From: Cubamyces lactineus
Lineage: Eukaryota; Basidiomycota; Agaricomycetes; Polyporales; Polyporaceae
Reading direction: 5' to 3'
Length of the DNA: 64,000 nucleotides
Assembly (NCBI GenBank): GCA_022376465.1
Contig: JACDTU010000010.1
Location: 62,001 to 126,000 of the forward strand
The notes beneath the pieces were generated by a model, which searched no databases, was not told the origin of the DNA, and worked only from the letters and a program-made list of their open reading frames with translations. Position numbers and translations under genes: made by a program. Each line of letters begins with the position of its first letter. Position 1 is the first letter of the stretch. Shown here in pieces: positions 42,866 through 54,772 of this stretch.

Positions 42866-45511
42866 TCAGCGACGCCCGCCCGCCTTCCGTGGGGACGCCG
42901 ATACGAGACGACTGGACCGCCGTTTCCCTCCCACCTCCACATTCTCGTCCGCCGCTACCGCTGCCGCCCGCGTCCGGCCTTTCTTCGCGACAGGCGGGTT
43001 CGCGGGTGCCGCCTTCTTCGCACCGCGGCCCTTCTTCGGAGCAGCAGCAGCAGCAGCAGCACCACGCCCGCGCCTCGGCGGGGGCGCGACATCTGAGTCG
43101 TTCGACGGCTCCCCATCCTCCTCTTCTTCCTCTTCTTCCTCCGACATCGGCGTCAGCGATGCGTCAAAGTCGAGTGCGGCCTTACGCTTGTTCCCGCGCG
43201 TGACAGGCCCCGCCCCTCCGTTCGCACTACCGTTCTCAATCGCGAGCACCCCGTTTCCCGTCTGAGGCTCGGGCTGGGGCGGGGGCTCGATCGCGAGCGC
43301 GGCTGCAGGCGCGTGCTCCTCCACCTCCGCGCGCTGCTGCATCTCCTGCGATGGCCCAGGAAGGGGAAGCCCGATCTCGTTCGCCTGCGAGATCACGTTT
43401 GAGCGGCGCTGCAGGCGCGACGGCTGGCGAGCGACGAGTGCCCTGCTCATCGAGCCGCCCTCTTGACTATCGGGCAGTTCTTGGGAGCCCAGGAGCGGGG
43501 TGCCGCCGTTATCGGGCTCGGCCTCCATAGCTTCTCCCTCACCTTGGGGGTCGAGCGCCATGCCATCGGAGGCGATCGAGCGCATGGACGCGTCGACGAC
43601 GGTGACCGGGTCGGGGGAGGCCGTTCGGCGGCGGATTTCAGCGCTCTGGTGGAGCATGGCCTGCCTGATCAGCCATGGGTGGTCGCGCGCCGCGGCGAGC
43701 GTCATCCGCTTGCGCGGGTCGTACTCGAGGAGTCTGCGGATGAAGTCTTCGCCTATGGACAATATGAGTTATTGACGGTGGGATGAATCGCGCAGCGCAC
43801 TTACCCTGGGGACTACAGTTGACCTCACGCAGGATGCTCCACTCGACTTGGCGGTTGGATACCCGCGTCTTGACATCCGTGCTCATGTCTTCCTCGCCGA
43901 ACGGGGTAGCCATAGTGAGCCTGTTCGCCCATAAGGAACACAATGAGTATTAGGGAAGTACGAAGTGAAGATGGGTCACGTACATAGAGAACACAATGAC
44001 TCCGACGCTCCAGCTGTCGACGACCTGGTCGTAGCCTTCGTTCGGAGCCTGGTTGACAACTTCTGGCGCAAGGTACACGGGCGTTCCGCACATGGTCTAG
44101 TGCGCTCGTCAACACTTGTGTGAGCGCGAGCTAAAACGTATGGATACTCACCCGCAGCATAGTCATGCTATCAATCACCTTGGCGAGACCGAAGTCTGCG
44201 ACCTTGACTACCGGAGGGTTGTCGCTCGTCAAGAGCACGTTCTCCGGCTTCAAGTCACGGTGCGCAATGCCTTGACTGTGCACGTACTGTAGGAATGTCA
44301 GTCGCATTCGCGGGTACAGCTAGGATGATACGCACTGCCAGCGCGTCACAGATCTGATACGTAAGGTGCTGTGCCTCGGGCTCCTCTAGAATACGGTCAG
44401 CGGGGATATATTGGAGATACGTGAAATGCACGAACGCAATCCTTGGTTCTTGATGATGTAATCGAGCAGGTCACCGCCAGGTACCCATTCGAGCACAAGG
44501 TCTACGTTGGTCAATACAAATTTCCTTCCTAGAACGCGCGACCTTTGACTCACTGATGCTGTAGCTCTCAAAGAAGACCTCCTTCAGCTGACAGATATTC
44601 GGGTGCTGGAGCCTCTCGAGGATGTTGATCTCGCGCGCAAAGTTGTTGGACTTGTCGTTCGTTTGAACGCCGTTCAGTGTCGCGTTGCTGAGGCCCTTGC
44701 GGAGCTTGTTGGCCTGGATCATCTTCACGGCGTACCACTTGCCCTCCTCTTTGTGAAGAGCCTTCATGACGGTCGCGAAGGAGCCCTTGCCGAGCTCGTG
44801 CAGCAGATCGTAGTACCTGTACAAGCCGCGGCTTGGGGGTCCACTGGCCAGGTGGCGGTAGACGAAGCCTAAATGACGTTGGAATTCCGTTGGTCATGGA
44901 ACGGGGGAGTTGTGAATGCACGTACGGTAATCCTCAAGCCCTCCATTAGCCGGCTGGGGCACACAAGTCCCAAACGCGATCTCATTTCCGTCCCGCAACA
45001 CCTTGAAGTGGCCCTTGCCGATCTTCTCACCGTTGATCTGGTCCCACCGCACTATTGGAGGCTCATTCACACGGCAGAAAGGAACGCAGGACTCACGTAA
45101 GTGCCATTGCTCGAGAGGTCGGTGACTTTGACGGCAGAATGCGGGCCCTCGTCTCCGTCCCACTCAATGATGCAGTGGAAGTTACCTAAAGCGGGAAAGA
45201 CGCGTCAGGAACGAGAGGAACGCGCGAAGGGGACGCGTCGGGGGGCACTGACTGATCTTCATGCCGGGGAGGATGATGTCGTTCTTGTGCTGCTCGGTGT
45301 TGCGGCCGATCTGGTACTTGGGCTTGAGCTTTTGAAAGTCGATGCGGCGGAGGTTTGCGCTGCAGGGGATGAGGAAGCCCCAGAGGTGAGCGTCGACGAC
45401 ATAGTCGGGCTGGGACGCCTCTTGAGTGGACTGGGTGGGCTGCTGGGTGGACTGAGTGACTGCGTCGTCGGTGACCATCGCGTCGGCCATGTTTTGGTCT
45501 TCTGCTTGCAT
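42866..45511 (-). CDS. FHA-domain Ser/Thr protein kinase, Chk2/Rad53/Cds1 type, paralogue 2
   Basis: Ten exons: 45511-45253, 45185-45097, 45037-44926, 44868-44554, 44501-44436, 44385-44336, 44286-44152, 44096-43984, 43920-43805, 43752-42866; 713 aa in frame. Same plan as paralogue 1: SQ/TQ cluster ([16 protein letters not shown]), FHA domain with [10 protein letters not shown], the canonical SNFH and NGTY, kinase with [26 protein letters not shown] and [10 protein letters not shown], then a long tail with an acidic run and an Ala/Lys/Arg-rich end resembling AT-hook or nuclear-localisation sequence. All canonical kinase and FHA residues are present, so this is the better candidate for the ancestral checkpoint function. 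Exons 2, 6, 7 and 8 are 89, 50, 135 and 113 bp in both paralogues: a tandem duplication. Confidence 0.93.
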
Positions 45512-46381
45512 GGTGTCGTGTAAGTCGCGTTATACGTAGGGAGGGCGCGCGGGGCAGAGGGAGAGGCAGAGATAGAGGCGCGGGCGGCGAGAGAACTGGG
45601 GAGTGAGTCGAGAGGTAAGGAGAGTAGACGTAGATGGCCGTGCCTTTAAACAACAAGGGAGGAAAGGAGAAGGCGTGTTGGCAGCACAAGCGGTGCGAGA
45701 GACAAGGCGGGGAGGACCAAAGTGGGGGATCTAAGCGAGGTGGTTGCGGCCAAAGTTGCAGCCAAGGCCCGTCAAAGCGGGGGGAGACTTTGTTTGATGG
45801 TGCAGCTGGGTTTGAGGCCGAGAGATGAGATGGGTGGGAGAGATGCGATATGAGATAGAAGAAGGCGTGGAGGGAGTGGTACACTCGACCACCCACAGTC
45901 CCAATCTGAATCCCAATCCTATGGCCACTCCAGTCCAGGCTCCAGTCCGCCATATCAATCTCTCGACCATCCCAGATTGGGCGCTTCCTTGCGGGCGGAG
46001 CATGTCGGAGTTCCACTCTCGCTTTCCTGTCTGCTATCGGAGAACAAATGTATTGAGCTCAGCTTATCCCTAGTGGCAGTGCCGTTTATGAGCAAGCGCA
46101 CTGCACTGCGGCGGGGCCGCGCGCTTTGACTCTAATCGAAATCAGCCGAACATACGTATCGTCCTGGATCCCTTTCACAATGCACGTCTCCAACGCCCAT
46201 GAAGTTCTCGAGCTTTGAGCGCGTAAAATCTCGATATACAAACATGACAGCCATAGCATGTTGCAGTACTGATCACAGCATAAAGAATTGATACAAGCCT
46301 GAGCCTCCACCGAGTCACCAAACGCGATACGACCGAAAAGGGACGACCATAATGATCATGAAACCGGATCCTCAAAGCGAA
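45512..46381. other. Intergenic region upstream of FHA kinase 2
   Basis: 870 bases: promoter side of the kinase on the left, 3' region of the BRCT gene on the right. No gene supported. Confidence 0.6.
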
Positions 46382-49300
46382 TCAAAACGACCCTGGCACC
46401 AGGAATGTGGCGTCCTCCAGGTCGAGCTCTTGTCTCAGCGCGCTTGTCAAAATCAGCTCTTGCGTGTACACCGGGTGCCCGTGTTCTACGAGCGGCCGCC
46501 AGATCGACACGTCTGCCGGGCAGGATATCACGAACCGGTCGTCGTGTCCGTTGAGCATGCGCACTGTCGGTGTCTGCGTCGATAGCTAAGAGACATCGTC
46601 AGCACTTGGTCCTTGCATACTCGAATGGAGCGCACTGACCTGCCCGCCATTTGCTGTCACGACGTTCTTCAGCAGCTTACTATCTACGGGCACCTTCGAC
46701 GTCACGTAGAACGTCTTCCCCGCGAACAGCTTCTGCGCGTTCTTCTTCGCACGCTTGAGAGCATCCCCGAGAACGAACCCGTACTTCTTCTCCGTCTCAG
46801 CGTCCTTGATCATGAACTCGTCCTCGGCTACACAGCGAGGTCAACACGCATGGCCTGGGGGACACACCAACAACCGCGCACTCACGTAGAAGCTTGCGAA
46901 CGGTCGCAGACCGAATCGCCCAGTGCTCGCCGAGCACGTACGGCGCGACGGCGACAGCACACAGGAACTTCTCCGTTCGTACGATGCTCCGCACGAGCAA
47001 GTGCGTGCACTCCGTCGGCTTCGTGACGAACTTTACGCCTAACTTCGTCAAAGTCTATAACAGAGCGTGAGCCACGGACACATTTCAGCCCCGGAAAGTG
47101 CACGCTCACCCTGACGACGTCGTCACCAAGCGTCAATTGGGTGGTCATCACCCGTATAGTCTTTGTCTCCGTCCGCGTTGGCTCCGCGGCTGGAGGCGCT
47201 GCCGCTGTCTTCTTGCGTGGTAATGGTTCCTGACTCTCAGGTTCCTCCGAAGGTTCAGTAGTCGACCTCCTCGATACAGCGCCCTTCTTCCTCCCCTTCG
47301 GAGCGCTCTCGACTTCCGTCGTCCCCGCCTTCCGCTTCTTCTTCTCCGGCATCTCTTCTTCGTCCTCGTCTTCCTCGCCAGATCCCACCGACGGCCGTTT
47401 CTTGCCCTTCGGCTTCACTTCCCCTCCCGCCCCATTATTCGCGCGCCCCTTGCCCTTGCTCGCAGCCTGCTCGAGCTCGTGCGCGGGCCGCACCGTCCCC
47501 TTCTTCAGCTCCTTCTGGAACGAGAGCACGTCCGGCATGATCACGTCGTGCAGCTTCCGCGTCGCATTCGTCGCCGCCGTGCGTCTCGACGGCGTCCGCC
47601 CGACCTTCGTCGGGCTCATCGAGGGTGCTGTTGCTGTTACAGACGGACGGCTCGGCCCAGCCTCTGGCGCCGCAGAGGGTGCGGCTTTGGGCTTGCGTGT
47701 GGTTTTTGCGGGAAGTGGGGGAGACTGAGACGCTCTTGACTCGCTTGGAGAAGGTGATGGAGAGGGAGGTCGTGCTGGCTTCTTGACTATCGAGCCCGAA
47801 CGGCCCCGCGCGGGCTTTGGCGCAGCGAGTTTAGCTGTATCCAACGCGTCCCCTTTGTCCCCTTTCTTCGTTGGGGAGCCATAGACGGAATCCACCGTAG
47901 GCACGACGACGGGCTCCAACTTCCGCGGAGTGTGGCTCGTCTTCGCCCCACCCGCGCGAGAGGTGCGCCCGTTCCTCGCGAGGTCACCCAAGACAGAGCG
48001 GACGTCCTCTTCGTCGGAGTCAGAGTCCGACTCGAGAAGAATGTCGTTCGGCCGACGTTTCACAGGCTCCTCCGGTGCGCTATCATCCAGCACTTTCGTC
48101 ACGCGCACGCCCGGGGGGCCTTTCTTCTTCATCTTATCCGGGCGTGCCTGGACCTCGCTCGTGCCCTCCATGACAACATCCTCGTCTGGGGCGGGGACAG
48201 GTTGTCGAGTGCTCTGCGGTTTCTTGGCGGGCGATGGAGTCGACAACGGAGAGCTCGCGCCAGCGTCGACCGGCTTGTCACGCGAGGCTTTTGCACTGCC
48301 GTATGTGCGTACCGGAGCCTTCGACTTTGGTGATGCCGCAGGTGCAGGCTCACCTTCGTCGTCGGTGTTTCGCGACGCGAACCTGCGTACAAGACGCCGT
48401 TTGGTCCTCGCGTCAGTCGAAGAACCAGCTTCTTTGGCGGTGCCTTTGGACGGAGGCCCTCGCTTGCTCAGCGGGGGTTTGCTTGGACCAGCCTCCTCGT
48501 CTATATCCATCGTCTCCAGCTGCGGATCTTCCTTCTCTAGACTGGTAGAGTCTGCATCGACGTCCATCTGTCCGCCGAGGCTGACTTCACCTTCGCCATC
48601 CCCTCCATCCTCGTTAATAGTGACCGCCTCCTCGACCTCGACAGCACTCGCCGCTGTGCCCATCGGGACTTCCCCAGCATCGCGCTGTGACACGCGCCCA
48701 TCCTTCTTCACCTTCTTCGGGCTCGCGCTGACCCTCTTCGTCGAGTCCGGAGACGTCTGGCCGTTCACACTTGCGCCAGCCTCCGCAGCGCGGAACATCT
48801 CCTCGAGCTGCGCGGGGTCCCATGCGATGCGCCCGAGGCCGCGCTCAGCGAGGACGGTACTGAAGTCGACGCCGGGCGGGAAGACGATGTATTTCTCGCG
48901 CGCGGGAGTGAGCCGTCGCCATTGGACGAAGCAGTCTTCGATCCAGGTGTGGTTCACGATCGGAATGGACCACGAGGTCGCTTTGTCCGTCTTGGTCCCG
49001 TGAAGGCTGTGAAACATGGTCAGCACTAGGACCGTGGGGCACGGACGGATGAGAGAAGTTGGCTGTGATATTTTGTGATGAGCAATCTCGGAGGCTTGAA
49101 CCCAGCGAACATAGCCAATGCTCCCGTCAGGATGTTTGAGATGAGGCGGACAGTGAAGGATTTTGCGCTCTTTATATTCCTTACATCCCAGAGGGAACTT
49201 ATCGGATACAATCTTACCCTCTTTGTGACAGATTCGGGACGAAGGCACCGTTTTGAGAAGGAAACGAACCCCCGCGAAGGTGAAGAGCAAACCAGGTGAA

Positions 49301-50656
49301 GAGCAAACAAATGTAGACGAAATTGATGGAGAAAGGAATGCGAGACGTACTAGGCGGCCACAACTATTGTGTTTCTCTCCGCGGACATTGACGCAGTGAA
49401 CTCACCACCCATCAGGGTGATCAGTTTCTTCAGGTACTCGCGATCCTTCCCGGTATAATTCGTCACGGTTATAACCTATGCACACCAACATCAGGCGAAT
49501 GACGCGGGGATAGCCAAGAGCGGCACCAACCTCATTAGAGAACCCTTCAGCAGGCTTGTCAGGTATGGGGTAGTGCAGCAGCTGGTCTGCGGGTCGCGTG
49601 AGTGTGCCCGAAGCACGAACATACCACAGCCAGGCCAGAGTGCCGATAGTCAATTTGCGCTTGTACGCCTGTGCAACGCATGGTTATTCGGGAGTATCCT
49701 CGTTACATTCCCCATGACTATACCTTTGCATAAGAAGGTCCCGTTCGATACCGCGTGACGAATACGTCCGCCTCTTCTAGCTTCTCGAGTTCCTCCTGTG
49801 CACGTTTCGCGTCGCTTGCTGACTTAGGCAACCTTAGTTCGACCACCTTGCCGCCCTGCCTTTCAATGTCGGCACTGAGGGCCTTCCGCTGGTTGCTGGA
49901 CAGGTCCAGGGAGATACCCAGGAGGATACGTTTGCCATTCCACACATTTCGTGATGCAGGTCGTGATTTGCTCTGCTCCTCGTTTGACATGGATGCAGTA
50001 TCATACAGCATCATCCTCTCTGGTGGGGGTTCATAGTCTACATCCTCCTGCGGCGTACGACCTTCCGGGCGCTGCTGGAAGACGCGCGGTTCGGGCCATT
50101 CATAGTTGCGTGTGGGGAGGTCTCTGATACCTAGCCGCACGGTATCGTCAAACCAGTGGGGAACAAGGATACATACCCCGGTCTGTTCCTTGAAGTGCAT
50201 AGCGGTATCGTACTTGGCGCTTCCGGGGCCGAGCGCGAAGAGATGGGTGACATCACGAGTCAGAGCTGACCGCCACTGGCCGCCTAATGCGGTGATCGCG
50301 GCAGACATGAGCTCGCAGTCCGCTTGAGAAAGGTCGGTGGCAGCTGCAGTGACCCCAGAGAAGAGGTAAGCAGGGTCTGGAGAGTAGTACTCCGGGTCCT
50401 GAAGAGAGGCCAGTATCGCGGAGCGTTCGACCCAACGTGGAGTAACGACATGAGCAGGCGAGTCTTCTGGGAGGCTTTCTACAAAATCTTCCAGCGCGAT
50501 AGACGATGTTATGAAATGCGTCAGCTTCGGGTCGGTAATGGTAGCTACTGGCGTGGCTCCGCGCGCGTCGAGGACCTCCTTCAGTTGATCGCGTTGGGCT
50601 TGAGGAAGCGTCTCGGAGACATAGTAGCAGACACCCTCAAAGACAGACTGGGACAT
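46382..50656 (-). CDS. Multi-BRCT DNA-damage scaffold, Brc1/Rtt107-like
   Basis: Seven exons: 50656-49724, 49668-49531, 49475-49351, 49006-47110, 47054-46886, 46827-46640, 46585-46382; 1217 aa, exact in frame. BRCT repeats at about 1-95, 105-200, 245-330 and 335-430 (with THFITS, SVGVTAAATD-type strands, the LITLMGGEFTASMS ridge and WSIPIVNHTWIEDCF), a long Ser/Lys/Pro-rich disordered linker (about 450-1010) with several nuclear-localisation-like KKRK runs, and a C-terminal BRCT pair (about 1030-1217). The layout of four N-terminal and two C-terminal BRCTs is that of fission yeast Brc1 and budding yeast Rtt107, which bind phosphorylated H2A at stalled forks. Its neighbours are two Chk2-like kinases on the same strand. 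The 344-bp intron 3 is unusually long for this locus. Confidence 0.88.
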
Positions 50657-52220
50657 GTACGACCAGGTATTTTCGGGCCGTCAGTAGTGAGGAAGGAGGA
50701 AGCGCGTCGAACAAAGAGGCGAGGGGGACAGTGCGGGACAAGGGAGTATCTGAGCACGACTCCGCGCGCCGTTGCTGAAAGGACTCAGGCGCTAAAGCGT
50801 GTGCGTGACGGCCGCGTTCGTCACGTGCCTCCGTATAACGCTACCGTGACTTTTGGCGACGAGACCCGGTGCAGCTTGCCACAGCCCATCACTCGATATA
50901 CAGCAAAGCTTCAAGCTCGAAGGCCTTACTTCCTCAGGTACTTCACTTTGGGAGAAAGTGAAGCTGGGATGGTATTTTTTGATGTCTTCTGAGCTTCTGT
51001 AAGGATCCGAAACGCGTTCACAAGCGCTGCCATATGTGACTCGGGCCCCCTTCTTTGACCACGACTCGTAACTTGTAGTGGTCCATGATTGGGGTGGCCA
51101 AGGAGGCACACAAGCTTTGTAGGTGAGTGAATCCCAAACAGATGAGACTTTGATTCTGACACACCTACTGAACAACGATACATTTTGCAAGAGGCCAACC
51201 CTGACAGAACTGAGCGCGTTTCAGCAACGAGAGTCGCGTCGCTGCTCGGTTCGGGTGTTTGAAGATATCGATAACTCGTTGCGGCGCGCTTTCCTACAGC
51301 CTCGCGACGACGAAAGCAAGGAGCAATGCTGTCCCCCTGAAGACCGACAGACACGTCGAGCATCTTTGTCTCGGAGATAGCTATGCCATTCTCAGCTACC
51401 CCTAGTAGCTCCTCAAATACAAGACTATACGATTGCATCGCTCATCACTGGATCCGAACTTGGCAGGAGCTCTGACGAACACATTGTGGTGGACCTATCC
51501 ACCTCGGTTCCGAAGTGGGTCGATGTAGCATCATTGCAGCAGAGATCCGGCGCGCGTCGTTCCTGTGCGTATGTGCAGGGTATCTCAATCGAGACCTGAC
51601 ATCTCACTCAAGACACATTCGTGCCAGGTATCGGATGTCGGATTCACTGATCTGGCAGAGTGTCATATTAGGTGAGAATAGCGAAGCCGTTCACCAGGAC
51701 GACATGCCCATACCGAGTCGTCGGACGCGGTTCCGCCACGGCTGGCACGCTGAGGTATACGACGTTTTGTGCCTCTCGGCGGTTTGTTTGTTCAGAGTGG
51801 CAGAGTGAACACCCACTAGAATTGACGCCGCCATCCCCAGATAGCAGAGTTCCGGGTAGGACGAACAGCGCCAGTCGTACAACGATCACCGCCGACTATA
51901 GGGGCCAGTGTCGCCGGGACATAGAACCGTCACAACCTACCGCCATTTTGTCTCAGTTTGAGCGGCCACACTCGTTCTCCGGCTAGCTATGAATCTGTAG
52001 CTCGAGCTCTCCATTGTCAGCTGCTGAGTAGTCTTAGCAACGTCGTAAGAAACCCGGCTGGGAAGATTTGGCGTGAGCGAATCTGACACGGCGTAGGATT
52101 CTCTGAATCATTGAAGAAGATACCGAAAGGGTCTCTGATACTCCGTATATAAGGCCCACGACTCGGTGCACTGGATATCAATATCGTCGTACCAGGTCCA
52201 CCCCAATTCCCGCGCGGAAC
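50657..52220. other. Divergent intergenic region, 1.56 kb
   Basis: Between the divergent BRCT and glycosyltransferase genes. Short ORFs only, none with a recognisable motif or good splice continuity. The right end is the glycosyltransferase promoter. Confidence 0.55.
52146..52152 (+). promoter_or_regulatory. TATA box of the glycosyltransferase gene
   Basis: TATATAA, 69 bases before the ATG at 52221. Confidence 0.6.
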
Positions 52221-54322
52221 ATGGATACCGACAAGCATATCGTACTTATGCCAATGATCATGTGGGGTGAGTTCACTATCGCGTGTTCGTATCTAGTGCA
52301 GACTGAACAAGATCCATGGCCGCTTCTAGGCCACACTCGTCCTATGTGCACATTTGCCGCACGCATCATCAAGCTGCGCCCGCGGATGCTCATCACGATG
52401 TTCGTATCGGATGGATTCTACGAGCGTGCTAGAGCGGCGATGGCGCTTGAATTCAAGGCGGACGAAGAGCATCTGCAGTCCAGAATCACGTACGTACCTC
52501 GACACTAGTGCATGCTACACAGACAGACATTCTGTTCTACCCAGCTTGGTCCGCTTGACACGCGCCACCAGCCCATGGGATTCAGAGACGTACGAAGCAG
52601 ACTTCTTGGATACCTGGGCGAGCTTCAGCAGTGGCAAGCCTCTCCGTGGGTACGCAGTTAATGGAACTCCACGCGAAGTGGCTGCAAGTGAGAAGGATCG
52701 CTTTGCGGCAGCGGTGATTGACGTACGTTCCGTATTCCCATATTAAACGCCCTGTGCGGTCCAAACCACCAATGTGCTCACTGACGAGTATGCCTGAGGC
52801 AGATGTTTGCGATTGGCGCCTTTGACACGATCCGCAAGCTCAAGGGAACCACGGGGATCAAGATTTACTCGTGGTATCCCGCAGCAACAAACTGCTTGTT
52901 CAAGTGGTTCGGAACGGACCTTGTCCCTGGTGCGCGGGAGTTAGCATCACGCACGGGTGTATCATTCGACGTCGCGGCCCATGAGGTTGGTGTGTGTTCA
53001 CTTGCGGATTGGCTATGATCTCTTACCCTGGTACAGCTCCTCATCGTACCCAAGGGCAAAGTGATACAGAGTCCGTGCTTGCCTAGAATGTACGACTATG
53101 AATATCATCCGCAAGCGGTACGTCTGTGCCTTGCCCGTTGTCATGTCTTCTGCAGTCTGACAACAGACGTAGGCTTATACCGCTGCTGAATTCACGGGTC
53201 ACACCATCATCCACGTCCACCGGTGAGCTCGCCTGTGACTAGAGTGGTGGAACGCGCACTCAACGGAATAATCCGATAGTGTGCTACGCGAGACTGATGG
53301 ACTGGTTACCATTGACGCGGCCGACTATATCACTCCTCAGACGTTGGAAGCTGTCCACGCATGGTTTGGCCCGAAACCAGTGTACTTTGCGGGTCCTTTT
53401 GTCTCTCCGGTTAAGACGAGCCCAGATGCTTTCGCGAGGCCAGAAGCAGCGAGTATCAAACGGTTCTTGGATGACCGTATGGAATCGCATGGTGCGAACT
53501 CAGTCATGCTGGTAAGCCGTTGCCCGTTGTTCAGACCAATGCACTGATACTCACTTCTACTCCAGGTTTCCTTTGGCTCTATGTTCTGGCCTGCGAACGC
53601 AGCGAAGGTTGGGGCGGTACTCAATGTGTTGATGGAGAAGAACGTTCCCTTCGTAAGCGACATTGTAGCTTTCGCTCACTAGCCGCCTCATTCGCTGACA
53701 ACGTTCATGTGGTAAGATTCTCAGCCGCCCCACTTCCACTGCGCAGATTCCGGAGGATATTACAGTCAAACTAGCAGAGCGTGAGAACGTGTACATCGCG
53801 GATTGGATCCCTCAGCAGCTAGTGCTATCGCATCCGGTGCGCATCTCGCCTTTAAGGGCAACCGCACTTATGAACCATCGCTACCCAGGCCACCGGGTGC
53901 TGTCTCACGCACGCAGGTCTAAACACTATCTTTGAGTGTATCTTCGCAAGCGTTCCGATGTATGTGGCACACTCTCGGTACTCATGGCAGTCAACTCATC
54001 GTACATTAGGATCACCTGGCCTATTGATGCGGATCAGCCCCCCAACGCTATCCATCTCACCGACGAGCTGAACGTCGCATACGAGTTGCTTGAAGGCAGA
54101 GACGGCTACGGGCTCGGTCCGATCTATCGTACTGGGATTACACCGAGCGGTACGGTATCCGCGATCGAGGACGAGCTGCGAAACGTGCTCGTACGCGCGT
54201 TTGGTGCAGATGGACACGCCAAGCGTATGCGACTGCTAGAACTAAAGGCCAAACTGCACAATGCGTGGGAGGTTGGTGGTTCTGCGCGGGAAGACGTTCA
54301 GACTTTTCTCGGTAGTATTTAG
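52221..54322 (+). CDS. UDP-glycosyltransferase (GT1 family)
   Basis: Eleven exons: 52221-52266, 52312-52489, 52545-52722, 52803-52985, 53037-53117, 53173-53222, 53280-53511, 53566-53652, 53747-53836, 53889-53959, 54010-54322; 502 aa in frame. N-terminal acceptor domain begins like other UGTs (PLLGHTRPM, with the catalytic His). The C-terminal sugar-donor domain has the LVSFGSMFWP strand and a signature WIPQQLVLSHP, ATGCCLTHAGLNTIFE, WPIDADQP, matching the UDP-sugar binding (PSPG-like) motif. It moves a sugar from a UDP-sugar to a small lipophilic acceptor, probably cytosolic. The acceptor is unknown. The intron at 53653-53746 could hide a small exon, but none keeps the frame. Confidence 0.92.
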
Positions 54323-54772
54323 CTGAAGGATCCATGTAGCAGTGCTGAGGGATATCGCAGGTACAGAACTATGGGTGGCCTATGTACTGAATAGAAGTGT
54401 GACTTCTTGGCTATAGCCGACCGATTGTAGATGGCAATTTATGCGCGTGTGTATCAGTACACTACCAACAGGGGGTCAACTGTCGTAGGTTTGTATGTAG
54501 GGGGGAAGGGAACCAATTCTGTGAGCTAGAAGTGGGGGAAATGGAAAGAGATAAGGGGAACGGAGAAGGAGAAGGAGAAATCGGCAGCGCCGTTTGTACC
54601 GCGCCGGCGACAGAGTGGAAGGCACCGGGATCTAAGCTTCTCTGTCCTGTTGAATAGTGGATGCGCTTCCGGCTGCGGGAGGGGCGCGCGGGCGCGGCAG
54701 ACACCGGCGCGGCGTAGGAACAGCACTCCCTAGCAGCCTCTACGTCAAAGTGCATTGGTTAGTAGCGTCGCA
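54323..54772. other. Convergent intergenic region, no gene seen
   Basis: 450 bases between two convergent stops, with a purine-rich GGAGAA run at about 54535-54580. Confidence 0.6.

Noticed and set aside
43038..43062. Trinucleotide run (agc)n as a candidate unstable repeat
   Set aside because: Short, within the last exon of FHA kinase 2, where it encodes a run of alanines; ordinary coding microsatellite.
53653..53746. Possible 29-nt extra exon in the glycosyltransferase between 53652 and 53747
   Set aside because: Including it creates a TGA at the next junction; skipping it joins conserved UGT sequence in frame.
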